Positions 1-10,357 are shown, numbered from the stretch's first letter. The stretch is 64,000 nucleotides of DNA from Azorinus chamasolen (GCA_963576725.1 OY755243.1:82013945-82077944), one strand, 5' to 3'. A program made the numbers and translations. Notes: a model not told the origin generated them from the letters alone.

Positions 1-54
1 CATTATGCTGTTTTCTGTCTTAAACATCGATAATGATACTTATATTAGAGTTAG

Positions 55-430
55 AATTGTTGACAACAATAAGTTCTACAAGACGGTTTCTTTGCTTTGT
101 GTTCATCTCCATAACATTTCATGCTCAATCAGTAGACAAATAAAATGCTATTTATGACTTACCGATATATATAAACAGCAAACGATGTATGGATAGAAAG
201 CAAAGAGATGGGATATGGCTAAAAGGATAGCTATCAAAACATTAGCATTAGTTTTGCCATTCAAGAGATTAATTTGCTAACTGAGACAAAGTTGAACAGA
301 TGGCTAATCTGCAACTTATCACCGGGTCAGTTCGTTCATTAATCATGGCAGCAAGACGACTGATTATAATGACTTCAATCGATCTAAACCTCCTATATCA
401 TGTGAAATAATTGTGCCCGTTCCCACTCTG
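55..430. repeat. Repeat P, copy 1 (start of large unit 1)
   Basis: About 370 bp that aligns by eye, in the same order, with 4510-4850. Shared stretches include the region around CAGTAGACAAAT, ACAGCAAACGATG, AGAGCAAAGAGA, ATCAAAACATTA, CTGCAACTTATCA and TTCAATCGA. Small indels separate the copies, so they diverged long ago. In both copies the block is followed by E-family sequence. No coding potential is visible. It could be an old dispersed repeat or part of a segmental duplication; the co-ordered neighbours favour the latter. Confidence 0.6.
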
Positions 431-640
431 GTATCGTGAAATTTTGACCTATTCCAACACGTTATAGAGAAACTGTTGACTGAGTGTCAAACAGCGTGGG
501 TCCTGATAATACGCCGAGTGAACAAATTATTGAGAAACTATTGATCGAGTGTCAGATAGCTTGGATTACGATGATACGCCGAGCGAGAGATAATTGCAAG
601 TGTGAGTCAGGTCGCAATAAGCTGGTTAAGGGTGAGGATT
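430..640. mobile_element. Two degenerate E-family segments in tandem
   Basis: Two consecutive blocks carry the E signature, GAGTGTCAAACAG or GAGTGTCAGATAG followed by TTGGAT-like sequence and GATACGCCGAG. The second also has the E downstream phrase GTGAGTCAGGTCGCA. The GAGACGCC hairpin arms have decayed. Identification rests on comparison with better copies at 26744, 53228 and 56540. Confidence 0.5.
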
Positions 641-1280
641 TAGAATTAACTACATGTATTTAACTAATGCTTGTTCTCTGTCTTAGTATTGTTTGTCTTA
701 CTTCGTCAATTTGTGCTTTCGTTATTTCCGTCTTTGTGTGTCTCTGTATACCCTCTGCCCCTCTCGTTTTCTCTCTCGTTCTCTCTATCTATCTACCCCT
801 CTCTTCCTCTCTCTTTCCCTCTCTCTCAACCTCTGACTCTTTCTCCCCTTTTCCTTTCTCGTCTCTATCACTCTCACGCTCCTTTCTTCTTTTTCTCTGT
901 CCATCTTCCTCCCTATCTCTTTTTGACTATCTACCTGCCTCCATCTCTTCACTCACTATATCTACCCATCTCTCTTCTTTTACCACTATCTCACTCTCTC
1001 CCTCTCTCTATCCCCACTATCTCACCTCTCAATATCTCTGTCACCCTCTCCAGCTCTATCTTCTTTTCCGCACTCTCTCAATATAATTTTAATAAATGTG
1101 AAACAAGACGACATGTCTACTTTGTTGCTTATATGGTAAATGTGTTATGTATTTGTGCGTTTGGTCACAGTTATTGTGCCGTTTCCTGTTTGATGATGTT
1201 TGGGTGCCGTTCCCTTTGGTGTGTGGCGTTCTCTGTACGAAAGTTTCCCCATCATTGTAACATAGAAAAACCAGTTATCA
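640..1280. repeat. Polypyrimidine (CT-rich) tract and flank
   Basis: From about 720 to 1085 the + strand is almost pure C/T with many TCTC runs. This gives serine, leucine and proline-rich open frames in two registers at once, as expected from low-complexity sequence rather than a gene. The remainder to 1280 shows nothing recognisable. Confidence 0.8.
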
Positions 1281-1560
1281 TTAAACTCATCACCTGATGA
1301 ATACTAATATAAAAATCATAAATGACATCATAAATATTTATCAGCTAAAATGTTACAATTGGATATGATCATAGGATGTTTTGGACATGGAAGAAGATGT
1401 AAAACTAGATCGAAGATGTAAAACTAGATCATTAAATTCCATAAGCTAACAGAACAGACCCTGATCATACGTTTTGGTCATGGTAGAATATGTACAATTA
1501 GATTATTGAAGTTCACAAGAAAACAGATCAGACCCTGATCATACGGCCATAAGGCTCCTC
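1280..1560. mobile_element. Degenerate F-family element
   Basis: Contains F-type phrases in order: a GAATACTAATAT/TGACATCAT block, then ACAGATCAGACCCTGATCATACGG and a TCCTCTGA remnant of the F hairpin centre. The second arm and the TTAA end are not clear. AAGATGTAAAACTAGATC is locally duplicated near 1393-1425. Confidence 0.4.
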
Positions 1561-3200
1561 TGAAAATGTTCTCTAACACGTACAGGTGTTAGCAGCGTGC
1601 ACACCAGTCATGGCGAGAGGGGCTGGCACTTTTCAATTTATATTCAAGTCTATTTAGACGTCTGTTACTCAATCAGGATTAATTTGCATTATCGAAATTT
1701 AATATGCTTTACCCCCGTCCTGCTGTGAAATACTATTGTATGTCAAATTTAGACCGGTTGCAATTTGGTCCACTTCCAATTCGAATAAGTTTTGAGAAGC
1801 TTGAATCCTGGTGATGCGTTGAGTGACTATGTGCCTCACCTGGACACAAACTACTTGCAAATGCAAATAGGGTCGCACTTAGCTTGATAACGGTAGTGAT
1901 TTAGAATCCAATTGTCATTTATCGATAGCCATTGTTATCACGATTGTTTCTGATAAAAACAATAATGTCAGTTTTGTTACACGAATAGAAAACATATTTT
2001 CAACGACACTCAAAAGTCGGTGTGATAAAAACCAAGACAATATTACGTTTCAGCTGAACCCACTTGGGAGACAACATAATCCTGTTGATGCCAATATTAA
2101 TTCATGTTTTAACACTCTATAAATACGCCTTACTACGCCTTTGCAAACAGAGTAGACCAAGATCAGACAGGCTCCTGATTGCTTATGATAGTATAAAGGT
2201 ATGATTCTACAGTTTTGTCATGACTAAATATAACCGTGTCCATATGCTGTTATAACAGAATGATATACTTAATATTCATGACGACGTTTTACATAAACAT
2301 TCATGGAGGAAAAAGTTGAGATAATTGGCAGTTTAATAACATCTGCAATGCATACCATTCGGATAATATTATAACTCAGATATATACATTTTTCACAAAT
2401 CTTACTAAGGACAATATGGTCAGTGTTATATGAATATCTTTAAAAAATAAAAAGAGAACAAACTGTAAAACGTTTGAGTTTCTAGCACACTTAGACGTTT
2501 GTAACCCAATCAGAATAAATTTGCATTTACTAAGAATTGAGTTTCTTAAACTTATATAGAGGGAAGTTCTATTTAACTTTGAATGAAATACTTTGAACGT
2601 TCAATCATGTAATCAGACGAATGGTTAACATAGCCTCTTAAGTACAACCTCTTAAGTACGAAGTGAACCATTTATAATACGATTCTGAGTGTTAGAAAAA
2701 GGAGACCATTTATTTAAGGCATGTTAGATAGAGTGGTTTCTCAGAGAACACTCACTTGTCACGCTACTCTGTGCATTATAAATACCTATGCAAAATCTAT
2801 CAGTTCAGAAAATTAACGTTGCTGCAGTTTGAAAATGGTACCAAACACAATGACAACTTTGGCCATGACAAAAACTTAACCATTAATTCTATATTGTTTA
2901 ATAAGCAATCAGAGCAGCTGTCCGATCGGGGTCTTCTACTCTGTTTGCAAATACTTCGAAATGCGACTATATTGGGTTAAATGTTAACGATGCTGATAAT
3001 TAATTTCCATGTGTAGCCGGAAGGCGTGATGATAAAGTGAGATAGAGATTTTCCTAGATCAGTTGTACTCAATTAGTGTTAGTTATCTTGTAGGTGGTTT
3101 CAACATTTCCGTAATAGCTCGACATTTCCGTAAAAAACGCGGTAGTATTTCCGTAATATATTTCGTAATTAGTACTTTTTCATAACCCAAAATTCCCTTG
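1560..3200. repeat. Large repeat unit 1, main body
   Basis: Ordered blocks recur in 6980-9900: a GGGACTGGCACTTTT-type block (1610-1700), an E element (about 1700-1920), block Q with CACTTGGGAGACAACA (1925-2125), a block with CAATCAGAATAAATTTGCAT (2480-2560), and a block with TTGGCCATGACAAAAA (2720-2960). It ends with a run of TTTCCGTAATA-like motifs (3100-3180). An F element at about 2115-2330 is present here and absent from unit 3 at the same place. No gene is seen; the 74-aa open frame at 2756-2980 lies in repeat sequence. Confidence 0.65.
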
Positions 3201-3655
3201 TCACGTGATGTTCGTAGCGACGGTCGTCTTTGACCAATCCATAAATTGTGAAATCCAATCAATATTATTTTATAATCATAATATTGGTTTACTGTGTTTG
3301 CAAAAGGTTTCAAAATGCTTACTCAAAGAATAAATGGATAAGACAGTGGGTAGTCGAATACAGGACAAAGGTTATACACACCACTGTTACCTGTGTGTAA
3401 GTCTATACTGTGGTATGAGGTAATAGAAAGCATATCTGTGAATCACAAGAATAGTATATAGTTTAGTGCTCGATCATATTTTGGCATTTAATGAAATAAA
3501 TCACAAAAATCTTCAGACATATGAATCCTAAATTTCTTATTATACCGAAAACAAATTATAAATTGAGATAAGAATTTGGTTTAACAAACAGGAAACATTA
3601 TAATAGTTGCACACTTCTTATGCTAATATTGACACGAAAGAATATTGTAATGACA
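3200..3655. other. Unassigned AT-rich stretch
   Basis: No ORF with a recognisable product, no tRNA-like boxes and no obvious inverted repeat before the A element at 3656. Confidence 0.5.
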
Positions 3656-3858
3656 TACAGTAAAACCTCTCTATAACGGCCACTAAATTACATCAAATAT
3701 TTTGTGTTAAAGGCAGGTGGCTGCTTAAAGCAAGGTGGAAGTAAAACTATAGGAGCGTTCTGTTTTACTTTCACCTTGCTAAAATGTATGCAACCACCTG
3801 CCCTAAATCTCAACCAATTTACACAAGTTAGCGGCCGTTATAGAGAGGTTTTACTGTA
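3656..3858. mobile_element. A-family MITE (TA group)
   Basis: Flanked by TA and bounded by inverted ends CAGTAAAACCTCTCTATAAC and its complement. The arms carry GGCAGGTGGCTGCTTAAAGC and GCAACCACCTGCC. The central hairpin has lost part of its left arm: CTATAGGAGCGTTCTG is present, the matching CAGAACGCTCC half is not. Pogo/Tigger-like termini and TA duplications are established for MITEs of this sort; assignment here is by termini only. Confidence 0.85.
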
Positions 3859-4509
3859 AAGAGTAAAACCTTTCTACAATCGACACTCAAGGTGAGTGTA
3901 ATGTGTAGCCTGCTGAGCAAATGTTTCGTCAAAACAAAATGTCTCCTGACTGCGAGTTCGCAACTGACTTTCTTTTATTTCGTTATTAGCTGGTTAAAAG
4001 ACATACATGTTTAATACTTAAGCGTCCGCCATCACGTTAGTGCACACAGTGCTCGTGAACTCGGATTTTGTTTTTGTGGTGTTTTATACGTGACAGGACT
4101 AGCTAAGACGGCCTGACAATAACTCTTGGTAACAGTATTAGCACATGAATACAAAGTAAGTGGACAGTTGATATTCCACAAACATATGGTTGATTTCAGT
4201 ATATATCTATAAACATAAACACTGTCTAACCCTAAGTTGGGACGAGGAAATCTGAAAACAATTAAATAGTATACATTGCAAAGGGTTGTGTGGAAGTAAA
4301 GTCTAGAAAAGTGTATTTCGACCATATATGTACTCGGGCTAGTATCGAAATCACCGTACAACCTCGCTAATCCGAGGCTTAATAAAACGAGAATAGAGTT
4401 TTCAAACAGGTGACTGCATAATGCAGAGGTGTTGTAAGAGGAGTTTTCTGCACGTCTTACATTTTGCGTTAAGGTTCCATCTATCTTAACCGCCGATAAC
4501 AAAACTTGT
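3859..4509. other. Unassigned stretch
   Basis: A minus-strand open frame at 4032-4502 (156 codons) has no recognisable domain and no coding-like bias that I can see. I read it as a chance ORF. No inverted repeat is evident. Confidence 0.45.
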
Positions 4510-4880
4510 TAGGATTTGCGAAGTGAGTTTTGACAACAATTAGTTTTATAAGACAGGTTCCCTTTCCATAATCCTTCATCCTAATCAGTAGACAAATATA
4601 ATGCTTATAATGAATTGCTCAATGATATATACAGCAAACGATGCATCACTAGAGAGCAAAGAGACGAGAGATTGATGAAGAGGCAACAATCAAAACATTA
4701 TTAAGTGAGACAAAGATGATCAGAATATCAATCTGCAACTTATCATGGTAAGCTCATTAATTCATTATAGTAGAGAGATGAATGATAATAATGGCTTCAA
4801 TCGAGCTGAACCCCTATCAAGCTACATACAATAATTATGAAAAACTGTTGACAGAGCGAGCTTTGTTCCTGATGGGACAC
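4510..4880. repeat. Repeat P, copy 2 (start of large unit 2)
   Basis: Diverged copy of 55-430, continuing into an E-like start (AACTGTTGACAGAGCGAG, then CCTGATGGGACACCGAG). The E homology stops at about 4880, where LINE-derived coding sequence begins. That is consistent with a LINE having landed inside the E element of this unit. Confidence 0.6.
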
Positions 4881-5372
4881 CGAGGTATACAAATGATCCC
4901 TTCGCTGTCTTAAAATATAAAAGCAGTATTTGGCAGTAAAACGTATCAATTGCGGACTAGAACATAACAATTTAAACTTGTCCCAGTCATTCATAGAAAT
5001 AAAACCATTGACAATACCGGCTGCCTTATTATAAAGCTCAACTCGTAAGTCTCTGTATAATGGACATTCTGTTATAACGTGTATTTCATTTTCAATATTA
5101 TTATCACACACTGGACGTGTTTTACATTCTAGTTGTAGCCTTTCATACATTCCTGTCTCTATTCTTATAGGGGTAGCCCCACATCTAAACATGGCAAATG
5201 CGGATCTGTGTTTCAACGGAAGGATGGTTTTAACATACATGTAGTTAACATATACAATCAGGTGGTTTCTACTCAGTGGTTGCAATATTTTATGTGTAGT
5301 GCTGTATGCCAAATATGCACCAAAGTCAAGTGGTTCTGTATTGTAACTGTGTGACGTATTGACACTGTGCAT
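4797..5372 (-). mobile_element. LINE ORF2 C-terminal fragment (decayed)
   Basis: A 191-codon minus-strand frame. Its core (about 4883-5240) reads like the C-terminal end of a non-LTR retrotransposon polyprotein: a YVKTILPLKHRSAFAMFRCG stretch, IRIETG.YE, a cysteine/histidine knuckle ending EIHVITECPLYRDLR, and a final FTAKYCFYILRQRRD. The knuckle should read C-x2-C...H-x4-C. The first cysteine position is arginine (R-P-V-C), possibly from a TGT to CGT change. No reverse-transcriptase or endonuclease domain is present, so the copy is 5'-truncated. The outer parts of the frame are not LINE-like. The LINE clade is not determinable by eye. Confidence 0.8.
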
Positions 5373-5824
5373 AGAATGTTACATTCGATTTTGTGGTGAT
5401 CTGGGTGCGTTGACACACTATAGTAGAGCATAATATGACACAAGCAGACAAACTTACGGAAATGATGATGTGGGTTACCTATGATTCTGAATTAATACCA
5501 ATTTTATTATTCTTATCGATATTTAGGTATTAAATATATTTTGTTTTAATACTCTATATGCACTGAATATACCCTGTTTTGTACATGTAATAATAATTAT
5601 AATAATAATTGATATTGAAGGTGTAGCCATTTTAGTCTTGTGTGTTTGCAAATGCGTGAAAACCGGTTTATGAGGCAAAGGGTTAACAAACAAGTGAGGT
5701 TGAAGCGCGTCTCATCTGGATCTAAGCTATTCGCAAATGTCAGTCATGTCACACAGGGCGTGGTCAAAATCTTAACTCAGATTTTCAATTAGACTGACCG
5801 ATAGTCATTATATAAAGAATCATA
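5373..5824. other. Unassigned stretch with E remnant
   Basis: Mostly unrecognised. At about 5705-5770 there is a right-half E remnant (CGTCTCATCTGGATCTAAGC, then TTCGCAAATGTCAGTCA). It may be the far side of the E element interrupted by the LINE fragment upstream. Confidence 0.4.
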
Positions 5825-6030
5825 AAACGTGATACATAAAAAAGTTTCCTCTGATAAAAAGAAAGTTTGAATTTTATAACACGAATAAAATTCTACTTGA
5901 GGATACTCAAAAGTCAGTGTTGATAAATGTCGAGAAAATATCATCAATCGCAACCCACTTGGGACGACAAAAGAAGTCGATTGATGTCAATATCAATTCC
6001 AGTCTTGAAATAATTGACAGCGTAATGGCT
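5825..6030. repeat. Repeat Q, copy in unit 2
   Basis: Homologous by eye to 1925-2125 and 7765-7975. All three share GATACTCAA.AGTC(A/G)GTGT, an AATATCATCA-like block, CACTTGGGA(A/C)GACAA and TTGATGTCAATATCAATTC. It is preceded in all three by a CGATAG(C/T)CATT block. Confidence 0.65.
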
Positions 6031-6232
6031 GCCGACGTCACAGATTTTAATGTAAAAAAGGCGACATATCCCAGTGCTTTTTTCACCAGTTTTGGAAGAT
6101 GACCCACACACACCCCTGAAAATGGGAATATTGTCTGATTTGTGAATTGTTTAGCTGTAAGAAGATTCCAGTCCCCCCACCCCATTTCAAAACACAATAG
6201 ACCCAATCAGGCCAAAACATCTTAAATTAATA

Positions 6233-6383
6233 AACAAACAGCAGACCCTGGGTCTGCTGTTTGTTTGCGAATGTTAGAAGCTTTGTTCTGACCGAATTTT
6301 CTGACTAAACACGTTTACGTCTGAATTTAGAAGTTTTGATCTGACTGAATTTTCTGACTAAACACCTCTACCTCTGAATTTGA
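6233..6383. repeat. Perfect 17-bp inverted repeat and a short tandem duplication
   Basis: 6233-6267 is a hairpin with arms AAACAAACAGCAGACCC and its exact complement around one T. Directly after it, about 6285-6383 carries two copies of a roughly 53-bp block, each with GAATTTTCTGACTAAACAC. The hairpin words resemble the core of F elements and may be a collapsed one. Confidence 0.6.
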
Positions 6384-6519
6384 TTTTTTAAAATCAAAAT
6401 TGGAAATAACCAACATTTTGCCATTGGGAACATAGCCCATTAACGCCTATAAAATCACTTGAAAAACGCCCTGTGTTTATGGCAATATATAACAAAGAAA
6501 ACCAATCAGTTGACCTCCT

Positions 6520-6727
6520 TTAACCCTTTGCCTATTGAATACTAATGTATGAGATAATGACATCATGAATACCTTGTAGCTGAAATGGTACAATGTCATA
6601 TGAACACATGGTATGTTGGGCATGAAAGAAAATGTATATACAAATGTAATTCTATAAACAAACAGAGAATACCCTAATAAGACGGCTCCTCTATTCGCCA
6701 AGGTGTGAGTGAAAAGGCGTCTTTAAC
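6520..6727. mobile_element. Degenerate F-family MITE
   Basis: Begins TTAACCCTTTGCC and contains GACATCATGAATACC, AAACAAACAGAG and the left hairpin arm GACGGCTCCTCT. The right arm is decayed. It runs directly into the TTAA of the K element at 6724. Confidence 0.55.
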
Positions 6728-6965
6728 CCTTCTCTTGCTGATTTTTATCTATCCTTCTTTACCCATGCCCTGTTGTATAATTACATATATCTTCACTGTG
6801 TACAAGTATTTCGCTGTGCAATCACTGCTGTTGAGTGCACTGGTTACACAATCAACTTGTAAATAGCGCATACCCTGGTGAGACAGCTCCTGCAGGAGCT
6901 GTCTCATCTGGGTCTTCACTATTTGCAGGTAGGTAAATTGACGTGAATAGCAAGCGAAGGGTTAA
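6724..6965. mobile_element. K-family MITE, copy 1
   Basis: TTAA-bounded, about 242 bp, ending CAAGCGAAGGGTTAA. A central palindrome GAGACAGCTCCTGCAGGAGC continues into CTGTCTCATC. It is near-identical to 7488-7737 over most of its length, including the CATGCCCTGTTGTATAATTA and CACAAGTATTTCGCTGTG-type segments. Confidence 0.8.
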
Positions 6966-6979
6966 AACGTATAGGCGTT

Positions 6980-7104
6980 AGTTGCGTTTACATTAGTCAT
7001 AATGAGAGGGACTGGCACTTTTGAATTTCTATTCAAGTGTATTGAGACGTCTATAACCCAATCAGGATTATTTTGCATAATCGGAATTTAATCTTTTAAC
7101 CCTT
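6980..7104. repeat. Large repeat unit 3, first block
   Basis: Matches 1600-1700 in order and wording (GAGAGGGACTGGCACTTTT, CAATCAGGATTA.TTTGCAT). The match is broken at about 7100 by sequence absent from unit 1, where an H-type element begins. Confidence 0.6.
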
Positions 7105-7262
7105 ATCCAGAGCTACAGATAAAAGGTGCGTACTCAGATACTAAAACCGTCATTTCTCCACTAAACCCTTTGTTGTGACCACTCTTTAGAATTGTCTCTT
7201 CAAGACGATTCTAAAGAGTGGTCACACCATAGGGTTTGATGAAGAAATAGAGAAATTATACT
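7095..7262. mobile_element. H-family palindromic element
   Basis: Hairpin with arms CCCTTTGTTGTGACCACTC.../...GAGTGGTCACACCATAGGG around TCTCTTCAAGACG. Flanking phrases GTGCGTACTCAGATACTAAA and CTCCACTAAACC recur at 17062 and 63860. It sits between two blocks that are adjacent in unit 1, so it inserted after the duplication. Confidence 0.75.
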
Positions 7263-7269
7263 TTTTTTT

Positions 7270-7490
7270 CCATATTGACATCTGCCCTTTTCCTGCTGTG
7301 AAAGAAAATGTCTTTAGGACCTGGTGTAAGGTGGACCACTTCCAATTCAAACAGGTATTGAGAAAACCATTGGCCGAGTATGAAATATCCAGGATCCTGA
7401 TGATACGCCGAGTGACTCTACACTTGATCTGGGTCCAACTGTTTGCAAGTGCGAGTGAGGTCGCATTTAGCAGAGTATGAGTTAATATTA
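7270..7490. mobile_element. E-family element (long form), unit 3
   Basis: Carries the long-E sequence in order: CCTGCTGTGAAA, GACCTGGTGTAAGGTGGACC, TTGAGAAAACCATTGGCCGA, GATCCTGATGATACGCCGAG, and GTTTGCAAGTGCGAGTGAGG. It corresponds to 1700-1920 of unit 1. The 60-aa frame at 7298-7480 is a by-product. Confidence 0.65.
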
Positions 7491-7737
7491 ACCATTCGCT
7501 TGCTGTATTTTAAAATATATTTCTCCTTCTTTACCCATGCCCTGTTGTATAATTACATATATCTTCACTGTGCACAAGTATTTCGCTGTGCAATCACTGC
7601 TGTGGGGTGCACTGGTTGCACAACCAACTTGTAAATAGTGCAGACCCTGATGAGACAGCTCCTGCAGGAGCTGTCTCATCTGGGTCTTCACTATTTACAG
7701 GTAGGTATATTTACGTGAATATCAAGCGAAGGGTTAA
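7488..7737. mobile_element. K-family MITE, copy 2
   Basis: TTAA at both ends and the same central GACAGCTCCTGCAGGAGCTG palindrome as copy 1, only about 520 bp away. It separates the E element from block Q, which are adjacent in unit 1. This supports a post-duplication insertion. Confidence 0.8.
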
Positions 7738-7739
7738 GA

Positions 7740-7975
7740 ATTAAATTGTCATTTATCGATAGCTATTATTATATATAAGAAATAAACAGGTAAAACAAGA
7801 ATTAGGAATTTGTCACACAAAAATCATTTTCAAGGATACTCAAATGTCAGTGTTGATAAATGCCAAGACAATATCATCAAGCTTAATCCACTTGGGAAGA
7901 CAACAGAATACTGTTGATGTCAATATCAATTCATGTCTTCAGATCATTAGCAAATCAATGACTGCCGGCGTGCAC
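7740..7975. repeat. Repeat Q, copy in unit 3
   Basis: Third copy of block Q, beginning with TTTATCGATAGC and including CACTTGGGAAGACAACA and GTCAATATCAATTC. A 70-codon frame here (7844-8056) overlaps the frame in the unit 2 copy in wording but contains no recognisable domain. Confidence 0.65.
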
Positions 7976-8054
7976 AAAGTTCGTACTTATATGACGACTC
8001 GGCTATATAAATGTCTCACAAATATAACCGAAGGCTATATGTTTAGTATTATAT

Positions 8055-8250
8055 GAATCGGAGATCCAGTTAAGATGCGTAAATTTCAACTTTTTCAAGA
8101 ATATCTCCTTTCTTTCTCCACCGATCTCTCGAATTCGAAGAGACGATTCTAAAGAGTGGTCACAATATAGGGTTTTCATGAAGAAATGACTCTTTTTTTT
8201 ATAATTTTGGTACGCATCTTTATATGTAGCTCTGACAAATATTTAAAACA
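8055..8250. mobile_element. H-family element, rearranged
   Basis: GACGATTCTAAAGAGTGGTC, then ATAGGGTTTTCATGAAGAAA, flanked by AGATGCGTAAATTT and a matching TACGCATCTTTATATG inverted end. The left arm of the inner palindrome is lost. It interrupts the unit 1-like sequence at about 8045. Confidence 0.6.
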
Positions 8251-8560
8251 TCAAACCAGTTTGTAAGAACGGAACTTCTGAATTTCTATTCCAGTGACAT
8301 CTGTAATCCAATCAGAATTAATTTGCATATTAACCAGAGTTGAAATTCTTATAGTGTTCAGTGAGGAAAAATCGATTAAGATTTAAATAGAGAACTTTCG
8401 ACATTAAATTGATAAATAAGACCGAACAGTTAGCGTATCATCGTATCCTTTAAGCTATGAAGAACGACTGATAATTAGATTATGAGTGTTAGGTAGAGAA
8501 ATGCCATTTTTAACCTTATGGTCTCTATTGGCGTTGTGGTTACACTTGCAAACATTTTGT
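8250..8560. repeat. Unit 3 block matching 2440-2700
   Basis: Contains CAATCAGAATTAATTTGCAT, as at 2505-2530, followed by similarly ordered AT-rich sequence. No gene is visible. Confidence 0.5.
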
Positions 8561-8704
8561 ACCCAGATGAGACACCGAGTTACTCGGCGTCTCATCAAGA
8601 TCAGTTACGCGGCGTCTCATCAGGATCAGTTACTCGGCGTCTCATTAGGATCAGTTACTCGGCGTCTCAACAAGATCAGTTAATCGGTGTATCATAGGGA
8701 TCCA
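8561..8704. repeat. 25-bp tandem array grown from an E-element half-arm
   Basis: TTACTCGGCGTCTCAT-like units begin at 8580, 8605, 8630, 8655 and 8680, exactly 25 bp apart. The left E arm (CCAGATGAGACACCGAGT) occurs once before the array and the E right flank (GGATCCAAACAGTTTG) once after it. The array is therefore an amplification of one hairpin arm inside an E element. Confidence 0.9.
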
Positions 8705-9219
8705 AACAGTTTGCCACTCTGACACCAGGTTTGAGAAGAAATGGGCGAAAATTGAAGCAGACAATATTTGCGGACGATAACTGTTCAGAGCTCAGAAGAT
8801 TAAGCACCTGTTAGATAGAACGGTTTCCCAGGGAACACTTGTCAGTCATATGGTCTTCTGGGTAAGTGTTTGGCAGTAGAAACTTTTGTTTTCATCAGTT
8901 TTCAAAATATATTTCTCTTGCATAGTTTTCCAAATACACAATCAGGGTGTCACGCAATGTGGACCATGAAAAAAATCAGGGTTATCTTGCGTCCCATCTG
9001 GATCCAAACTGTTTCCATAGGTAATCACTAATCTGTCCACAGCAGGCTAAAGGTTTAAATGGCTGTAGTTTGGATGGTACCAAAACGAAAGCAAGTTTGG
9101 CCATGACAAAAAAAGCATGTTTTGTTTTGTTTCATAAGCAAACAGAGTAGATCCTGCATGAAGTGATCTGGGTCATTGGCCAAGGCTTCAAAAGGCTCGT
9201 CTATTAGGTTACATTTGAA
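8705..9219. repeat. Unit 3 block matching 2700-2960, plus E remnant
   Basis: Shares TGTTAGATAGA.(C/T)GGTTTC, GTTTGGATGGTACCAAAAC-like and TTGGCCATGACAAAAA with unit 1. An E right-half remnant (CCATCTGGATCCAAACTG) at about 8990-9015 separates the parts. Confidence 0.5.
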
Positions 9220-9652
9220 CTAACCCCTTCCCTGTTCAATATTTATGTCACAAATAATACAGTAAAACCTCTCTATAACGACCATTAACGTGTGTTAATT
9301 AGTTGGTATTCAGGGCAGGTGACTGCTTAAAGCAAGGTGAAAGTGAAACAGAACGCTCCTATAGGAGCGTTCTGTTTTACTTCACCTTGCTTTAAGCAGC
9401 CACCTGCCTTTAACACAAAATACTTGATGTAATTTAGTGGCCGTTATAGAGAGGTTTTACTGTATGTCGCGAATGCTTCTTAACATTTGAATTCTATAAT
9501 ACTGTATGAACACAGGGATGTTCTGGCTTTGGCAGAACCTGCAGAATCAGGTCTAAATAATTTTTATAATCAAACAGAGCAGACCCTGAATCTACTCTGT
9601 TTGCAGATGCGTAGAAATGCGTGTATATGAAGGAATAGGTAATGATACAGAT
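9220..9652. mobile_element. F element carrying a nested A-family MITE
   Basis: Outer F pieces: TAACCCCTTCCCTGTTCAAT on the left, and CAGAGCAGACCCTGAATCTACTC with a terminal GGAATAGGTAA on the right. Inside, 9258-9464 is a complete A element with TA at both ends, CAGTAAAACCTCTCTATAAC termini and the perfect central palindrome AACGCTCCTATAGGAGCGTT. The A element is therefore younger than the F element. Confidence 0.85.
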
Positions 9653-9905
9653 ATTTGACTTCCATGTGTCGTAGTTGGAAGGTGTGATGATGAACTAGAT
9701 ATTGTCCTAGAGGACTTGTTTTCCGTTCGTATATGTTACCAGCTCAATTTATCTAATATCTCTTGTAATTGGTTTCAAAATTTTAGATCTTTCTTAGATA
9801 TAAACATTACGATTTTGGTAATAACTCCATAATAACTCGATGACATTTCGTAATAACTTGGTGACATCTCCGTAATATATTTCATAATTAGTCTGTCGTA
9901 GCCGA
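9652..9905. repeat. Unit 3, last block
   Basis: Matches 2990-3180: TTCCATGTGTCG.AG..GGAAGG, GTGATGATGAA, then a run of GTAATAACTC/TTTCGTAATAAC motifs and CCGTAATATATTTC. Homology with unit 1 ends near 9900. Confidence 0.6.
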
Positions 9906-10045
9906 TCAATCCTGTGTTCAAATACATTTAAATTCCTCTATACCGGATGTTTTAAAGAGAACAATTTAGACACTTATGTGCAGATGGCTGCTTGATGCAG
10001 GTTGAACTCTCCTTTGAAAACTTGCTGTATGAATTTCATCCTGTA

Positions 10046-10290
10046 TTAACCCTTTACTCATTCCATAAATGCGCCTTTCTACGCCTTTACAAACAGAGAC
10101 GACCCAGATTAGACGGATCCTGTGTGAGCCGTCTGATCAGGGTTTGCTCTGTTTGCTTGTGGTAATATAGGTATACGTATTAAGTTTCTGCCATGTATCA
10201 TTGTATTCATGTGCTAATATAAAAATAATCTAATTTATATGCATTGCTTCAATATTTCATTACATTAATATTCACGGAGTAAAGGGTTAA
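10046..10290. mobile_element. F-family MITE, full length
   Basis: TTAACCCTTTACTC at the left and GGAGTAAAGGGTTAA at the right, 245 bp. One arm has GCCTTTCTACGCCTTTACAA and a hairpin of GACGGATCC/GAGCCGTC type. The rest carries TTCATGTGCTAATATAAAAA-like sequence. There is no ORF, so it is non-autonomous. TTAACCC...GGGTTAA ends with TTAA duplication are typical of piggyBac-derived elements. Confidence 0.85.
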
Positions 10291-10357
10291 GCTGACTCGT
10301 TTTATAGACCGACAGTGATACAGATTTAAATGTCCGGTTTAGAAGGGCTTTTGTGTA

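Noticed and set aside
667..1297. 139- and 208-codon ORFs rich in serine, leucine and proline
   Set aside because: A polypyrimidine tract is open in more than one frame. No domain, and the two frames overlap.
4032..4502. 156-codon minus-strand ORF
   Set aside because: No recognisable domain, no repeat-protein homology and no gene context; length is not exceptional for 64 kb of AT-rich DNA.
8561..8704. CRISPR array
   Set aside because: Regular 25-bp repeats without unique spacers, in an animal genome, derived from a MITE arm.
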